This document shows, piece after piece, positions 42,567-54,420 of a DNA stretch of 64,000 nucleotides. The notes beneath the pieces were generated by a model. It was given only the letters and a program-made list of their open reading frames with translations, was not told the DNA's origin and made no database searches. Positions within the stretch are counted from its first letter, which is position 1; each line of letters begins with the position of its first letter. Origin of the DNA: Anarhynchus alexandrinus (lineage: Eukaryota; Chordata; Aves; Charadriiformes; Charadriidae); the NCBI GenBank assembly GCA_008711295.1, contig VUYV01000055.1:1538560-1602559 (forward strand). The letters are read 5' to 3'. Both the position numbers and the translations under genes were made by a program.

Positions 42567-45439
42567 GTTAAATTTAGGTCCCTTCCTTTGGCTCATTTCT
42601 CCTTTTATCAGAGCATAATTTAACCGCTGGTCACCGGAGACAAAGAAAAGCCTAAATAAGCTTCAGACTACACCTGAGAAACTCTGCTGGGATGAGCTAA
42701 GAAGCAACATTTTCTGCTGAAAACCAGTGTCCTTTCACAGTGACTCTCATAGCTTCTGCTCTCCAGGGTTGGATGAAGGAGCTACTAGACAGGAGAAAAG
42801 AAGCAAAAGATAGCATGACAAGAGGTATCAGGAAGGTCAAGGGAAAGAAGAAGAAAAGATATTTGCTCATATCAGAGAAGAAGAGGCAAAACTTTACATT
42901 TTTCTTTACATTTTAACTCCTTGGGTACATTCACCACTGCATTCACAAACTGGAACAGGGGGTATATTGACAGTGGCACGAGCATGCAGCCTCAGCATCC
43001 TGCGTCCCCGACCAGCAAGATGAGAGCTCTGGTGCTCCGACACTGTTGTTGCAGGTCGGTGGAGCTGGCTAGGGTCCGGAAAGGAGGACGTGCAGGGACA
43101 CAGTTCTTGTTAATACCAGAGAGTGCTCAATTCTGGGGGCTGATGGCAAAAGCCCTGTGGAAAAGCTGTTTGTGCGTGCTTTAAGTTTGTATCGCAATGA
43201 AATGCATGTTTCAGTGCTTTGGCTGTTTCTGTAAAAGCACAGTGAGGAATACAAAGTACATGTGCTACACTGGGACTCTGACCGCTGGGGACCACCTGTA
43301 TGGGGACAGGTGGTGGAGGCACCTCTTTCTATCCTGTGTCATCCTCCACAGAACTCAGCTAGCATTTACAGTGAAGCATTTTAAGACAAACCCAAATCAG
43401 CGATGGTTGCAGTGAAAAGTCTGCCCTGTAAACTGCAGTGGTTTGGGAGCTGATTGACAAGCGGCTTAGACATCTGGACACTGGGAGCAGGGCAGACAGC
43501 TGAAGCTGCCAACGTTTTCAGCTTGTCCCAAGGTAAAGCTGTCCCACCTCATCAGTCAGCACCCTTGCATTTCCTAGACCTGCAGATTTTAAAGAGGCTA
43601 TGCCGACCCATAAAATGTAGTAATATGAATGGGTGCGTTTTATGACTTTTTTGGCTGAATAATAACTAGGAGCTTTGAAACGTTTGAAGACTTTTCTTTG
43701 CTCACACCTTCCAATGCACAGAATGGGACGTTTCATAGCACTTTCACTTTTTCCTTTTATTCTGGTGGAATTAAAAGCAATGAGTGCAGCAAGTGCCTAT
43801 AAGTCATGCAATTATGCCGTAGTTTTTTTTCAAGGAACCTGTAAGCATCGTACAAACTTGACAGCTAAAGCTGTGTGATGCTGCAGGCCAGTAGCCTTTC
43901 AACTCAGAAAACCTAAGTTCAGTTTTGAGGATGAGATGTTCACAACAGTGTACTAGATTTGCTTCTCTCCTGGAGAATCTTTGTGTACATTACAAAATGC
44001 ATTGCGCAACTTAGCGCAAAGCGTAGTCTCTTCTCAGCAGAAGCGGGGAGACATTAGCAAGTGTATCTGGGACAGACTGAGATGCAATGAAAGACTTTCC
44101 AAGAATTCAACAGGTCAAAGAGTTTTGGGGGTTTTCATAACCTGTCTCTGAAATTCATCCAAGCCAGCAGCGTGGGCAATGTGAGACACCTAAAAACTTA
44201 AAGTAAGACCCTGCTGTGACAGTCCCTGCATGGTGCACAGGAGAGGCCACCAGGACTCGTACTTCCCTCCATGCCTGAGTAAGGGAGCTCCAGCACAAAA
44301 CAGAATTCTCCCTCCTGAGCAGAAATAAACCCCTTAAGTGCTCACCTGCTTCATTACACAGGATTAAAAATGAGAGGTTATGAGCAGAGAATGGGTATAT
44401 AGATATAAGAGCAGGCTTGATTTTGGAACTGAAGGATAAGTTACATGCTTCTTTCTCAACCGTAAGGTAAAATTGGTGGGTACATACCACCTCCATCATC
44501 CTCGCCCTAATGTGTCTCTGCTCAGTTCTTTCTGCTTAGTTGCCTGTGTGCAATAGGCTTTTCTTCTGTGACTCATGATCCAGCCTGAGACAAGCATAAC
44601 CTAGAACATCTCTAGTCCTTCTTACAGGCATAGACATACATGTAATGATCTGACTCCAGAGGTACCATAGCCAATTCTCAACGACCTGTTTTGAAAGCTG
44701 TTTTCCATTTAGTTGATTTAGTAATTAGAATCAATAAATGGTTCTTGGTGGTCCTGACCCATGTCAGCAGGATCATTCACATTTTTATGTTGGGCATTTG
44801 CACAGATACCTTCATGTGTCATGACCACAGCACTTCATCAGTGTGATACTGTGATGTGAGATGCCTACAGTAAAGTGGGCATCGATTCTAAGAATTTGTT
44901 GAGTGACGTGGTCATCTTCTTTGAGTGACTGATTATCATCCTGATGTGAATAGGTAATGCCTCAGAAACATATGCATAATATACCTTAAGCGTTTGCTGT
45001 TTGTCAATCTAGTGTCCTGGAAGAGATGGTTCCTAAACCATCTTAAAATAATCCTTTGGAGACAGATCTAGAAAAAATATTTATAATTGTATTGGCTGGT
45101 ATGGCTTGAGTCCATTTCCATTTCTGGACCCTCGTGGGGAAGTTAGATTGAAAGGGGGAAATATTTTGCATAAAAATGATTTTCATGGAGTAATGAATGA
45201 AAGGATAATGTGCAAGCTATGGTGCATCAATCACACCAGTGAAATAACATCTGATGGATTTCATAAAGCTGACCTTCCCCCTTCCTCTTTTTCTTGGAAA
45301 TATCTTTCTTTTTCCACGTGTAAAATCTGCAGCTTCATTATGATCTCCTATCACCAGTGCCTCCTTATTATCAGGGAAAGAGCAAGCCGAGTGATACTGC
45401 CTTTTTCCTTCTTCAGCTACTATCAAAACAGTGCAACAA
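42567..45439. other. Unique noncoding sequence
   Basis: No gene is supported. TTGCGCAA, a perfect C/EBP-type palindrome, lies at 44002-44009. Frames at 44155-44499 (114 codons, minus) and 45106-45468 (120 codons, plus) are unrecognised. No transposons were recognised. Confidence 0.5.
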
Positions 45440-46150
45440 CCCCAGTCACAAACTCAAGAGTCGTTTGACAGCAGCAATTAAGCAACTTAATTAATGAGTG
45501 AATAAAAATGATAATATTTACTGAATGGGAGCATCCTGTTTTGCATTTTTATTCAAACCGTGCACCTGAAGAATACCACTGAGTATACTACCTCCTCCCC
45601 TTCTGCTTGCAATCTCTCTTCTTTTTTTTTTTTCCCCCACACTATTTTGACTTCGCAAGCACCCAAATGCTACTGTGCGCGTAGACGCAGGCACGATGCT
45701 GAGGCACCAAAAGTCCCTTCCAGCCAGCTGAGGGGAAGGCGCTGCTATCTTTGCTACGGTTCTGGCTGACCCCTAAAACTTGGCTCATATTTAAGGGACA
45801 ATTTCCACGGTGCATTTGTAAGCCTGAACTTTACATCAAAGTAGGTGATTAATTACTGATAAAGGGCTAATAAAACATTAATGCATTTTGTAATTAACAA
45901 ACCTTGGAATGACAATTCTCTCCCCCCACTTTCTCAACGTGGTTCACATGCATGTAGATAGACTTCTGTTCTCCCGTATACTTCATTTGCTTGCTAATCT
46001 GTGCAACCTCCATATATCACAAGCGTACATATAAATATATATTTTAGTCTACATGGATTTTCTCAATGAAATATATAACCCATCTCAAGTGCAAGTAAAG
46101 CCCCATACATAATTATTTTGGAATGACAGACAGTGAATTCCTTAGCTATT
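45440..46150. promoter_or_regulatory. Candidate conserved noncoding blocks
   Basis: Two AT-rich, repeat-free sections (45465-45555 and 45775-46150) carry dense homeodomain-type cores: ACTTAATTAATGAG near 45485, GATTAATTACTGATAAAG near 45847, ACATTAATGCATTTTG near 45873 and GTAATTAAC at 45891. A T-run interrupts at about 45620. Such clustering is typical of enhancers near developmental genes; evidence is compositional only. Confidence 0.3.
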
Positions 46151-46560
46151 ATTTTTGACGACCCTGTCATGGATGCCAGGCATATATTGTGGTAAGAGCC
46201 TGAGAAACTTGGGAAAACCCACCTGGGGAGCAAACTCCTTTTTTCTTTATGGAAAGGTTCCCCAAGTGACAGGCCTCCAATCCTGGGTGAGCTTAATTAA
46301 AGTCAATAGAGAAAACTAAAGCATTCAAAATTGCTGCCTTTGGGGCTCCCCCACTCTTCTTTTTCTTCATTTGCTGACACTTTTAAGGGGAAGGTGCATT
46401 TTAAATTCCTTATTTGGGGCTTGGGGCTCAGTTCATCACATTCCCCTTCTGTTCTGTATCCCACATTAAATCTCTCTGACACTTCAAAGTGTTGTTTCCC
46501 GTGATTTATGGCTAACTAATGCAGGTGCACTGGGCCTCCTGTGAGGTGCCAAATGCCCTC
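46151..46560. other. Unique noncoding sequence
   Basis: AT-rich and repeat-free, with no gene. It may continue the preceding candidate regulatory region. Confidence 0.45.
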
Positions 46561-46623
46561 TTTGACACCAGCATTAATGAATGAAATTTTGGCATACAAA
46601 GCCAGGTAAGGGATGTTACCTAA

Positions 46624-46733
46624 GATTACAGATAGGTAAACTGAGGCACCCAGTAAGACAGCAAAGAAGCCAAAAGATGAATTTAACCTTACCTGGCTCC
46701 CAGGGCTTTGCAGTATTTACTAAGCCTCTAGTG
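46624..46733 (-). mobile_element. MIR-like SINE relic, minus strand
   Basis: GATTACAGATAGGTAAACTG, AGGCACCCAGTAAGACAGC, then CTGGCTCCCAGGGCTTTGCA and TATTTACTAAGCC follow the order of the reverse complement of MIR-family SINEs (GTGCCTCAGTTTCC...TGTAA core and the tRNA-derived head). The element thus runs on the minus strand. The middle (46660-46690) is poorly matched. MIR-type elements are older than the bird/mammal split, so heavy decay is expected. Confidence 0.55.
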
Positions 46734-48279
46734 GGATGGGGTCTGCTGAGAGTGTCTGTCTTCCTCGTTTTTTTTTCCAAAATCTGTCTAACCAGACTTT
46801 GTGTCCCCTTTCCTACCTCATTCTTTCTCCTTTCCTGCCACAGTCCCCTGTCAGAAGCCAAAGACATGCAGAAGTAGCGGAGCTGGGAGCGTACATGGAT
46901 GAATCAAAAATGCCTTTGTGTAACAGGATCTTGACCATCTGCTGCACCTGCCATTTCAATCCTGTGTCTGTTTTGAATTGTACACTTTCAAATGTCACAG
47001 TCACCACCAGGCCTGAAGCCTGGATTAGTTCTTGAGCTTGTAATGCTTGCTTTTGAAATGAATGGCCAAATGCTTGCTGACTTCAGCACCAGAAGGGCTC
47101 ATCAACTGATAGCTGCAGTCACCTTCATTCGGACCCCACCTTTCCTGACAGAACACATTGGAAGTGGTGTCAGTAACTGCAGTGGGACTGGGACCGGGGC
47201 ATTTGTGACAAACTACCTTTGGGGTTTGCTTTTGGAATAAAATCCTCATTTACCAGCCTCTGGTAATGAGGTGGCCACATGACTTAAGAGTGAAGGCATT
47301 TTTATTAGCGTCTAATGCTAGATGTACTAAATGAGGTTTGCAGATTAAGAAAGCACTTTAAACATTCAAGTGATCAAAATCCCTGATGATAAGGATTGGT
47401 GTCAGAAACTCCCCAGTTCCAATTGTTGGTCCTATAACACTTACATTATTCACTACACGCTAATCTAGGCTGTTTGTACATTTATTGCAGAGCGCGCTGT
47501 ATGGTAGGAGGATAGTCATTACATATTGTGTCCCCCACAGCACTCAGAAACGTAAGACATACGCTATGTCAAGAGCAAGGGAAAGTCAAAGTCCGGTAAG
47601 TATAGCTCAGTGCGATTAAAAGCAGAGCTGCTGGACTTGCACGTGGAGCTGGAAGGGGCTGAGATGAGGAGATCCACTCAGCTTCATAGTCATCAGGGCT
47701 CTGTGCAAAACGCTACCTGGGATCTCAATTCTGCAAGCAACCCTTCCTTCCCATTCTGTTTTGGGCTTGTGGGATATCTAAATCTGGCAGATCTGGTTCC
47801 AATCTATTTCTATTTCAAACCGTGGCAGACCAAGCATCTCCTCCTTTCCCTGTTCCTCTTTACCACGCTCCCTTGGCAAACAGCTCACTGCTTTACTTCC
47901 CTTCTGGAGGAAGGATATCAACGCTGAAAAGGTTAAGTGTGCTGCCTTATGAGTTGGGATGTTGTGAAATTTACACTCATTAGCTTCTCTGGGTGGCCAT
48001 CAGGAATTTAATTAATATCCTTGACATGGGTTGTTATAAGTGATATCGTGGCTTCCAGATGCCCATTGCTGAGAGAGAGAGAGATTGCACTTGTGAAGAG
48101 TGACAGCTTTCAGGAGTATGCAGAGGCTTTGTACTCTGTCTTGCAAGAAGAAAGACAGCTCTGGTTGCCACCTTCTTCCTGTGGGAAAAAAGGAGGAAAA
48201 AAAACGGCAGCCTTTTTGCAGGTAGCCTCACTCATGACAGTAACATCACGTCTGTTTCTGCCCTTGTCAACACATCTCA
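46734..48279. other. Unique noncoding sequence
   Basis: No gene is supported; short overlapping frames at 46736-47249 and 47610-47927 are unrecognised. A compact hairpin at 47244-47271 is listed separately. A short (GA)n run lies at about 48070-48084. Confidence 0.5.
47244..47271. repeat. Compact hairpin, 4-base loop
   Basis: CCTCATTTACCAG pairs with CTGGTAATGAGG, giving 12 pairs with one bulged T and a CCT/C-type loop. No U-run follows, so it does not look like a Pol III terminator. Confidence 0.7.
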
Positions 48280-48480
48280 CTGTCCACAATCACTCATCAT
48301 CTCCAGACAGACAGCACTGGAGGAGATCATCAATTGCCAATGCAATTCAGCAGATACACTTCATAAATTTTAATTACATTCCCACTGAAAATGAATGGTC
48401 AGAAAATATAAAACATCTGCCATCCAGATCATTTACATTTTTCGTACAATAAATCATCAGCAACATCCAAAACAATGGAT
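48280..48480. promoter_or_regulatory. Candidate conserved noncoding block
   Basis: Repeat-free AT-rich sequence with CAATTGCCAATGCAATTCAG, ATAAATTTTAATTACATTCC and CAATAAATCATC. A 143-codon plus frame (48021-48452) ends here but has no recognised domain. The texture suggests a regulatory element; untested. Confidence 0.25.
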
Positions 48481-51364
48481 TAAATCATGTGGAGTGTGAT
48501 AGGTCAAGAAAGAAGGAACGGCACCCATTGTGTGATTACTGTTTGGACCAAAGCCATTACACGGTGTACAGTATCAAGGAAAATAAAAACATTAAAAAAT
48601 AGTAACCGTTTGGACTTGTCCTCATAAATAAAAGATCCCTGGTCTCAGATAGACCCTGCTAATGGATCTATTACTGTGTCTATGGAAAAATGAGGGCTTG
48701 TTTAAGTAAAAGAATATTTAGTTAATTAAGATGGAGGAAAATGAGCATTTATCAATTGAGTGGCTGGGCTATTTAGCTTGTAAATAGAAAAAAGAAGTGA
48801 TGTCAGTGGAAAATAATATGTTAATCAGGTTTGACTAACATCATGACTGTTAAAATACCTCAATCTACTTTTTCTTTAGTAGAGTGGCGTGAGATCACCA
48901 AACAGTGTGTCCAAATCACGTATTCTACTTGGCAAAGCATCAGGCCACAGGCTTGGCAAGCCAGGTGCGGGATCCAGAGGGGATCTATGAGATTCTCTCA
49001 GCCCCCGTTTGGCAAGGGAGCCAGCCCCGATGCTGACGGGTGCAGCGATGCTCGATGAGCCCTGCCCCAGGAGGTAGGAGAGCCGTGTTCAGCTCCCCTT
49101 CTGCTTCCAGCTGCTGAACCGCGGGAGAAACAGGCCGAGGCAGCAGGACCATGGTTCCTTCCACAGAGGGTTTGAAGCAATGTAGCCACAGCCAACACTG
49201 CAAAAAATAACTTTGTAGTCTAGGTACCACTGATTTCCTCCCATTTGGTGAGATTTAGGTGCCTCAGACTCTTGAAAGTTTTAGACCATTTTAGCCCTGA
49301 ATTGTTGCTAATTGTAGCTTTGTGTTGTTCAATACTACACGTAAATTCTTTTCTTGTGCACCGATACCATCTTTATGTCACCTTGTGCTGCATTTTCCCC
49401 CAAATGATGCTTTCTTCAGCAATCCTTCTTGCTCCTCGCAGTGCTACCAAACCTGAGACATTGTCCTCTCCGCCTTGAGCCCTTCTCATTTTCTGAAAAC
49501 TGAAAGTCATTTTGCCTGGATCCACCTGAAGGCTTGTTTGTTTGTTTGTCTTTTAAACAGTACCAATAAAAAGGCATGGAAGTGCAGGGGAAGAGCAAGC
49601 TGCGAACACACTCAATCACAAGTTGGAGGATATGGCACATCCTCATCCCTAGAGCAGATGAGAGATTAGTGTGTTTGTTAACCTCAGTATCTTTCCTGTT
49701 GAATGAAATGGGCGGAAATCAGGTATACACTGAGCAAATGTTTATTTTGACTGGAAGCCCTGTCACTTTGTGTATTTATGTGAAATAGAGAGATGTATGC
49801 TTAGCCTGAGGAGGTATCTGCACTCTTCAAAAAAAGGCCATTGATGAATGGCTGTAAAAGCTATACTTTTATCTGTTTTATGTTCTTCTAATGCTGCTAA
49901 ATTGTTGTATATTAGGTTAAAAAATAGTGCATTCTGATGTTACATCATGAGCAAGTCTCGCAATGGTATGTGCAATATAAGCCTCTTTCATTTGACGATT
50001 TACTGCTGTTAAAAGGAAATAAAAATCCTCATAACATATGAGAGAACAATGTAGCTGAGAGGTTTTTCAAGGTGTTCAGCTTGAGATTTTAGGCTTGAAC
50101 TAGGAATAACATTTTTTTGACTCAATGTATCTGCATATTTTTAATTCAGTTACACAAATATCAGAGGGAAAGAGGTAGCAATTTTTTCCCTCATAGAGAT
50201 GTTTTACTTCATACTAAACTCCTTTACAACAACAGTAATTATTGAAAAATATCACAGAAGTGCTGCAGCGCATGTTATTATTATTAGTTACTATTTATAC
50301 GGTGACACATATTGCTCTACAGACAAATAAAAACAATGTGGCTTTCCCTCTCTCACAGCGATGGTTTATGGGCTTTTTACTACAAATTTGGCCAGCTGGT
50401 TTGGATATGACAAGTAATTCTCCACAAATCTATTCCTTTTGCCTCAAGCGCTGCCCCGAACAGGGATTTCTTTTTTAAAAAACACAAAACCTTTGTGCCA
50501 TTTGGTGTCTCATCTTCCTGCCTTGTGCCCCGTCACCCCACTCCCACCCCTCTCCACACTTTTCTTTTATCTCTTAACCTCTGCTGTTTTTTCCAGTCCC
50601 ATGATTACCATTTTCATGACTGCTTAGTCCAGGTCCGGCAGCAAAACCCACCAAGCCATAGTGCAAAGTTCATGGTATCTCTGCCCAGCTGGAAGCAAAA
50701 GGTATCAGCAGGCCTGTTTTCCCACTGTTTCCAGTCTTTGGCCTCAACGGTGCTCATCTGTGTACGGGAAGATATGGGATAGTCCGTCAGACTAACCGCT
50801 TCCCCATGGCTTTGCCCTCCACCAAAGCGCAGTCCCCACCTCATCCACTGCCCGTTGCTTCTTCCTAAACTTCCAGAGGAGTGCCTAGGGCAGCTAAACA
50901 ATGCTTTCAAGGCACTGGCTGGCCCAGCATGTTGAAGAGGAAATACGCTACATGTTCTTAAAGGAAATAACAATTATACTTGTGCTGTCCAGGGAGTGCT
51001 AGGAGTTGCGAAGCGCAAGTCTGTTAAGCCTTCCTTAGACCTCAGATTTACAGATTTCAGGGGGCCAGTTGAGGGCCTGCGTTCCCAAGGACGCCTTCAA
51101 ACAGACACAAACAAGAAGCTTTAGGAAGTTTGTCCAGTCCTTTAAGTGACTTCAGCGCTTCTTTCTCAGTGTACCTCCAGCATTAAACATCTCCTGCAAA
51201 AATTACAGAAATTGAGGAGAAAATTTTAAAAAGCGTGTAGGCACCGAACATGCCGGTAGGGCAGAACGCAATTGCCTAAATTGAAGTCATCCATGTCATT
51301 TCTTACCCACCTGCCAATCGGCTCATAGGGTACCTAGAAGTTGCTAATACAGCTTTAGTGGTGG
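48481..51364. other. Unique noncoding sequence
   Basis: No gene is supported. 48960-49160 is GC-richer. 50270-50340 (TTATTATTATTAGTTACTAT and following) faintly resembles the head of old amniote SINEs but cannot be assigned. Frames up to 119 codons (50614-50973, minus) are unrecognised. Confidence 0.5.
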
Positions 51365-51795
51365 GGACACGGTTTGGATCAGGTGCCTGCTGTTGACGCG
51401 AGCCTCCCAATCACCCCCACCAGCTGAGCTTGGGTTTGCGTCCCGCAGCAATGTCGGAACGCGCCAGCTGGGTTCCTCTTGGGTAAAATCCAGCTGCAAA
51501 AAGCCGGCTGGGAGCCCACTGAACGTGCTCGAGCCACAAATGGGCGTCTCAGCCCCTGGGACCGGGCTGCAGCTCATCCAGTGAGCCTGCCCTGCGAGGT
51601 GCGGGCGCTGTGGACGTGCGGTGCTCGCTCCCAGCTCTTTCGCTGCACATATCTGCTCCTATTGGCCTGCACGACTAATGCAGCCACAGCCACCGTAGCT
51701 GTGCAGCTCGTCCCAGCGCCGACTGCATGGGCACACACATAGATGGGCGTATGTCACCGAGACGCGCGTGTGCGTGCACATGTGTGTGCACACGT
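51365..51795. promoter_or_regulatory. Second CpG-island-like block
   Basis: By hand count about 32 CpGs lie in 51361-51800, in moderately GC-rich sequence, whereas the following kilobase has almost none. Examples are GCGGGCGCTGTGGACGTGCG (51601-51620) and GACGCGCGTGTGCGTGC. CpG density this close to expectation implies germline hypomethylation. The right end merges with the alternating purine-pyrimidine tract. No coding exon is recognised, although short frames exist in several phases. Confidence 0.55.
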
Positions 51796-51796
51796 A
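51762..51796. repeat. 35-bp alternating purine-pyrimidine tract
   Basis: Every base from 51762 to 51796 alternates purine and pyrimidine, beginning ACGCGCGTGTGCGTGC and ending TGTGCACACGTA. Alternating CG/TG runs of this length are classical Z-DNA-forming sequence. It includes the dyad TGTGCACA. Confidence 0.9.
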
Positions 51797-51839
51797 ATTT
51801 GTCATTTTTTTTTGGTGTGATACACCAAAAATAATGTAT

Positions 51840-52110
51840 GAGCTCCCTCTGCTGCTTTATACAAAGAAATTAATCAAGAAAATTGCTTGCGAAGCTGAGA
51901 GCATTTTGTTCATATCTTGCTGATAATGCTATATGCACAAGTAGTACTAAAAATAATAGCATATTATGCTTGCAAAGCACAGTCCAAACATTAAATAATT
52001 AAATAAACAACATAATCTGTGTTGACTGCATTGCCTCATAAAAATATTCCAAATATACCTATTTTTATTGAATGAAACGTGTCGACATGTTGGGTAAAAT
52101 ATTGTTTTCT
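51840..52110. promoter_or_regulatory. Candidate conserved noncoding block
   Basis: AT-rich and repeat-free, with GAAATTAATCAAGAAAATTG, ATAATGCTATATGCACAAG and CATTAAATAATTAAATAAAC. It directly follows the CpG-rich block. Candidate enhancer by texture only. Confidence 0.25.
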
Positions 52111-54321
52111 GAATTCCAAGAGCCTGTCATTAAAAACTGTGAAAACTCTATTGAGAGGTAAGACACATTAAATATAGCTAGGTCTTTTTCTCTTCTTAAA
52201 AGGAATAACTAATTTTCAAATGTTTAACGGTGATACATTATTGTGTGTTAATAGTTTTTGGATGTGTTTTGCATTTTGTTAAAGAAGCTTTATATAGTTA
52301 AGCAATGTGACATAAGCTACTTCTTGAAGTTTATCTGAACTTGTATGACCTACAGAAAGAAACATCAGATTGATTTAGTGATGAAAACAGAGACCTACTG
52401 AAGAATGTGGTTCTAAAGACTTACAGAAGCTCTAAAATAGATTGTTTTTTCTTTCTTTTCTCCTCTTCCTAGTTCTACTGTTTTTAAAAATGGTGCAAGA
52501 AAGGTATCTGAAATACCTTATTATTTTCTGTATTGGAGAGTGTAATTTTGACAAATTGACTTACAAACAGGTTATTTCCTGAAGGGGCAAAATGAAAAGC
52601 ATAGTTCTATGAATGTTTTTAGAGAATAACTTCAATTAGAGCTGGATGAAAATTTGCAGTCAATTTTTCATCCTGAAAAATATAGATTTAGTTAAACAGG
52701 AAAAAATGATGTATTTCTATCAATTCACAGGATCGTTTTGAATGACTTTTGAAAGATTTTTTTGACATTTTGAATTACAGAATAATAGACTGAAGGTACC
52801 CCTGGAGTCATCTGATCCCTGCCCAAATTAAAGTGTCTCAATATTGCTTAAGTGGATGCTTTTTTCCAAAAATGTACTTCATTAAAAAAAAAGATATGCA
52901 GAAACAACTCCCAAAGAAGATGAACGTTTTGAATCATGCTAGACACTGAATTTGACACAAAGCATTGCTTGTCTTTGCCTTTCATCTCGCTGAAAATTCA
53001 AAAAAATATTTAACCAAAAAAAACCCAAACCCAAACCCCCAAAACATATTTATTTTCAGAACTGTCCAGGAACAACCAGGTATGTGTGAAGGGCTACTTG
53101 AAGTCTTGACCTGAACTGAGACTGAGAGACAGAACCAAATAAGAGAAACCTTTCACTGGGGTTGCACCAACCACGTAGGCTGAGCCAAACACCTAGTGGA
53201 GTTTGCTGCATATTAATTGTTGCAGGAATCTGCAAGAACTGTGAAAGGTGATAAACTTCAGCAGTTTCAAGTTTTCAGAAATTCTTAATTATTATGACTA
53301 CTTCTGCACTTTGACTTACAGACCGGGGCATTTGCTCGGCTTTTGGACTATTGTCTGGGTTTCTCACAACACATTTGCCTAACAATTATTTGCTGCATTG
53401 CCCCATAGGGGCCAAGTGGGACTATCGCCCTTTCCTTAACTTTCACTTCATATACTTCATCTGCCCCACAACAGACCTGTAACTGAAAGGCAATTCATTG
53501 CAGCCACTTCTAGTGTTGGGCTGTTATCTCATTTGTCATAATTCTTTAAACATCTGTAACTTGTTTCTCTGTGTGCACACAAAAGCATTAACATGCACAG
53601 ACAATTGATACCAGACTAGACTAACCATCTAGCTATCTGTATTTTCTCCACTATTAATGACTTAGAAAGAATAAGTGGCATTTGAGATCCTCCTTTTTCT
53701 GTCAAGCCTTGCTCCAGTGAAACTACTGGAAAACAATTTCTCTGCTTGATTAAGTGTTGGGCCGGGGTTTTGGGCTTTGCTAAGTAACCAGTACAACAGA
53801 GTCCTCTTCTATGCCTTAATTGCTATGTAATATTACTGCACCATATTGCAGAGTAGCTATTAGGTAGCTGCATTGAAAATGGGTGCACCCCTCACAAAAA
53901 CTGAGTATTAATAAACCATCCTTATTTGTCCACATTTGTCGGCCCTTTGTACCATGGCAATCTCTCTGTGAACACTTCTGATAATGTTAGTCTCTATTCC
54001 GCTTCTATTACTGCACCAAATTTGGGTCTAATAAACACACTATTCACTGATGGAGCTATAATTATCCAATCTGCAGGCTTTGCACATATAGGAGTTGATG
54101 AATCAGATATTCTAACATAGGGCCTGATGTCTCTTCTGGCAACTTCACCACCTCAGTAGTTTGTGTTTTTCAGTTTTAAATTGGTAACATTAAATGTCTT
54201 TAATAGCTTATTACTGGAATCCTTTACACGACGGAGATGTGGTGAATACAAATAGAGTACTTGACAAATCAGAGAGTGTGATGGTTGGCAGATCCCATTG
54301 GCAATTTAGTAATGTGCTCAG
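52111..54321. other. Mostly unique AT-rich noncoding sequence
   Basis: No gene is supported. A weak CR1-like word set at 52775-52835 is listed separately. A-rich runs with CCCAAAC units lie at about 53010-53040. Confidence 0.5.
52775..52835 (-). mobile_element. Possible decayed CR1 3' tip
   Basis: TTACAGAATAATAGACTGAA, then CCCCTGGAGTCATCTGATCC, then CTGCCCAAA follow the order of a CR1 tail in reverse complement (ACAGAATCATAGA..., GACCTCTGGAGATCATCTAGTCC..., CTGCTCAAA). The match is weak and I could not extend it. Confidence 0.4.
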
Positions 54322-54354
54322 GATCACAGACATTAGAGTTGGAAAAGACACACT
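54322..54354 (-). mobile_element. Possible decayed CR1 3' tip
   Basis: GATCACAGACATTAGAGTTG and GAAAAGACACAC resemble the reverse complement of a CR1 tail (AATCACAGAATATTAGAGTTGGAAAAGACC). It stops where the palindromic repeat begins. Confidence 0.3.
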
Positions 54355-54420
54355 AGGTGAAATCCTAGCTTGACCGAAGTAAATGGCAGAACTTCTGTTG
54401 AGTTCAACAGGGCCAGATGC
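54355..54420. repeat. Ancient palindromic repeat copy 2
   Basis: AGGTGAAATCCTAGCTTGAC, CGAAGTAAATGGCAGAAC, TTCTGTTGAGTTCAACAGGG and CCAGATGC follow the layout TGAAATCCTGGCCCC, GAAGTCAATGGCAAAACT, CCATTGACTTCAATGGG, CCAGGAT of a palindromic interspersed repeat common in reptiles and birds. Both outer and inner arms are present but mutated. It matches the copy at 38784 in its inner arms. Confidence 0.55.

Noticed and set aside
44002..44009. C/EBP palindrome as a regulatory element
   Set aside because: An 8-base word occurs by chance; a second copy at 61039 shows it is not distinctive.
50270..50340. Old SINE head
   Set aside because: TTATTATTATTAG alone is too simple and the following sequence does not match a SINE I can name.
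54250..54330. Full CR1 element next to the palindromic repeat
   Set aside because: Only about 33 bp resemble a CR1 tail; recorded as a weak feature and not extended.
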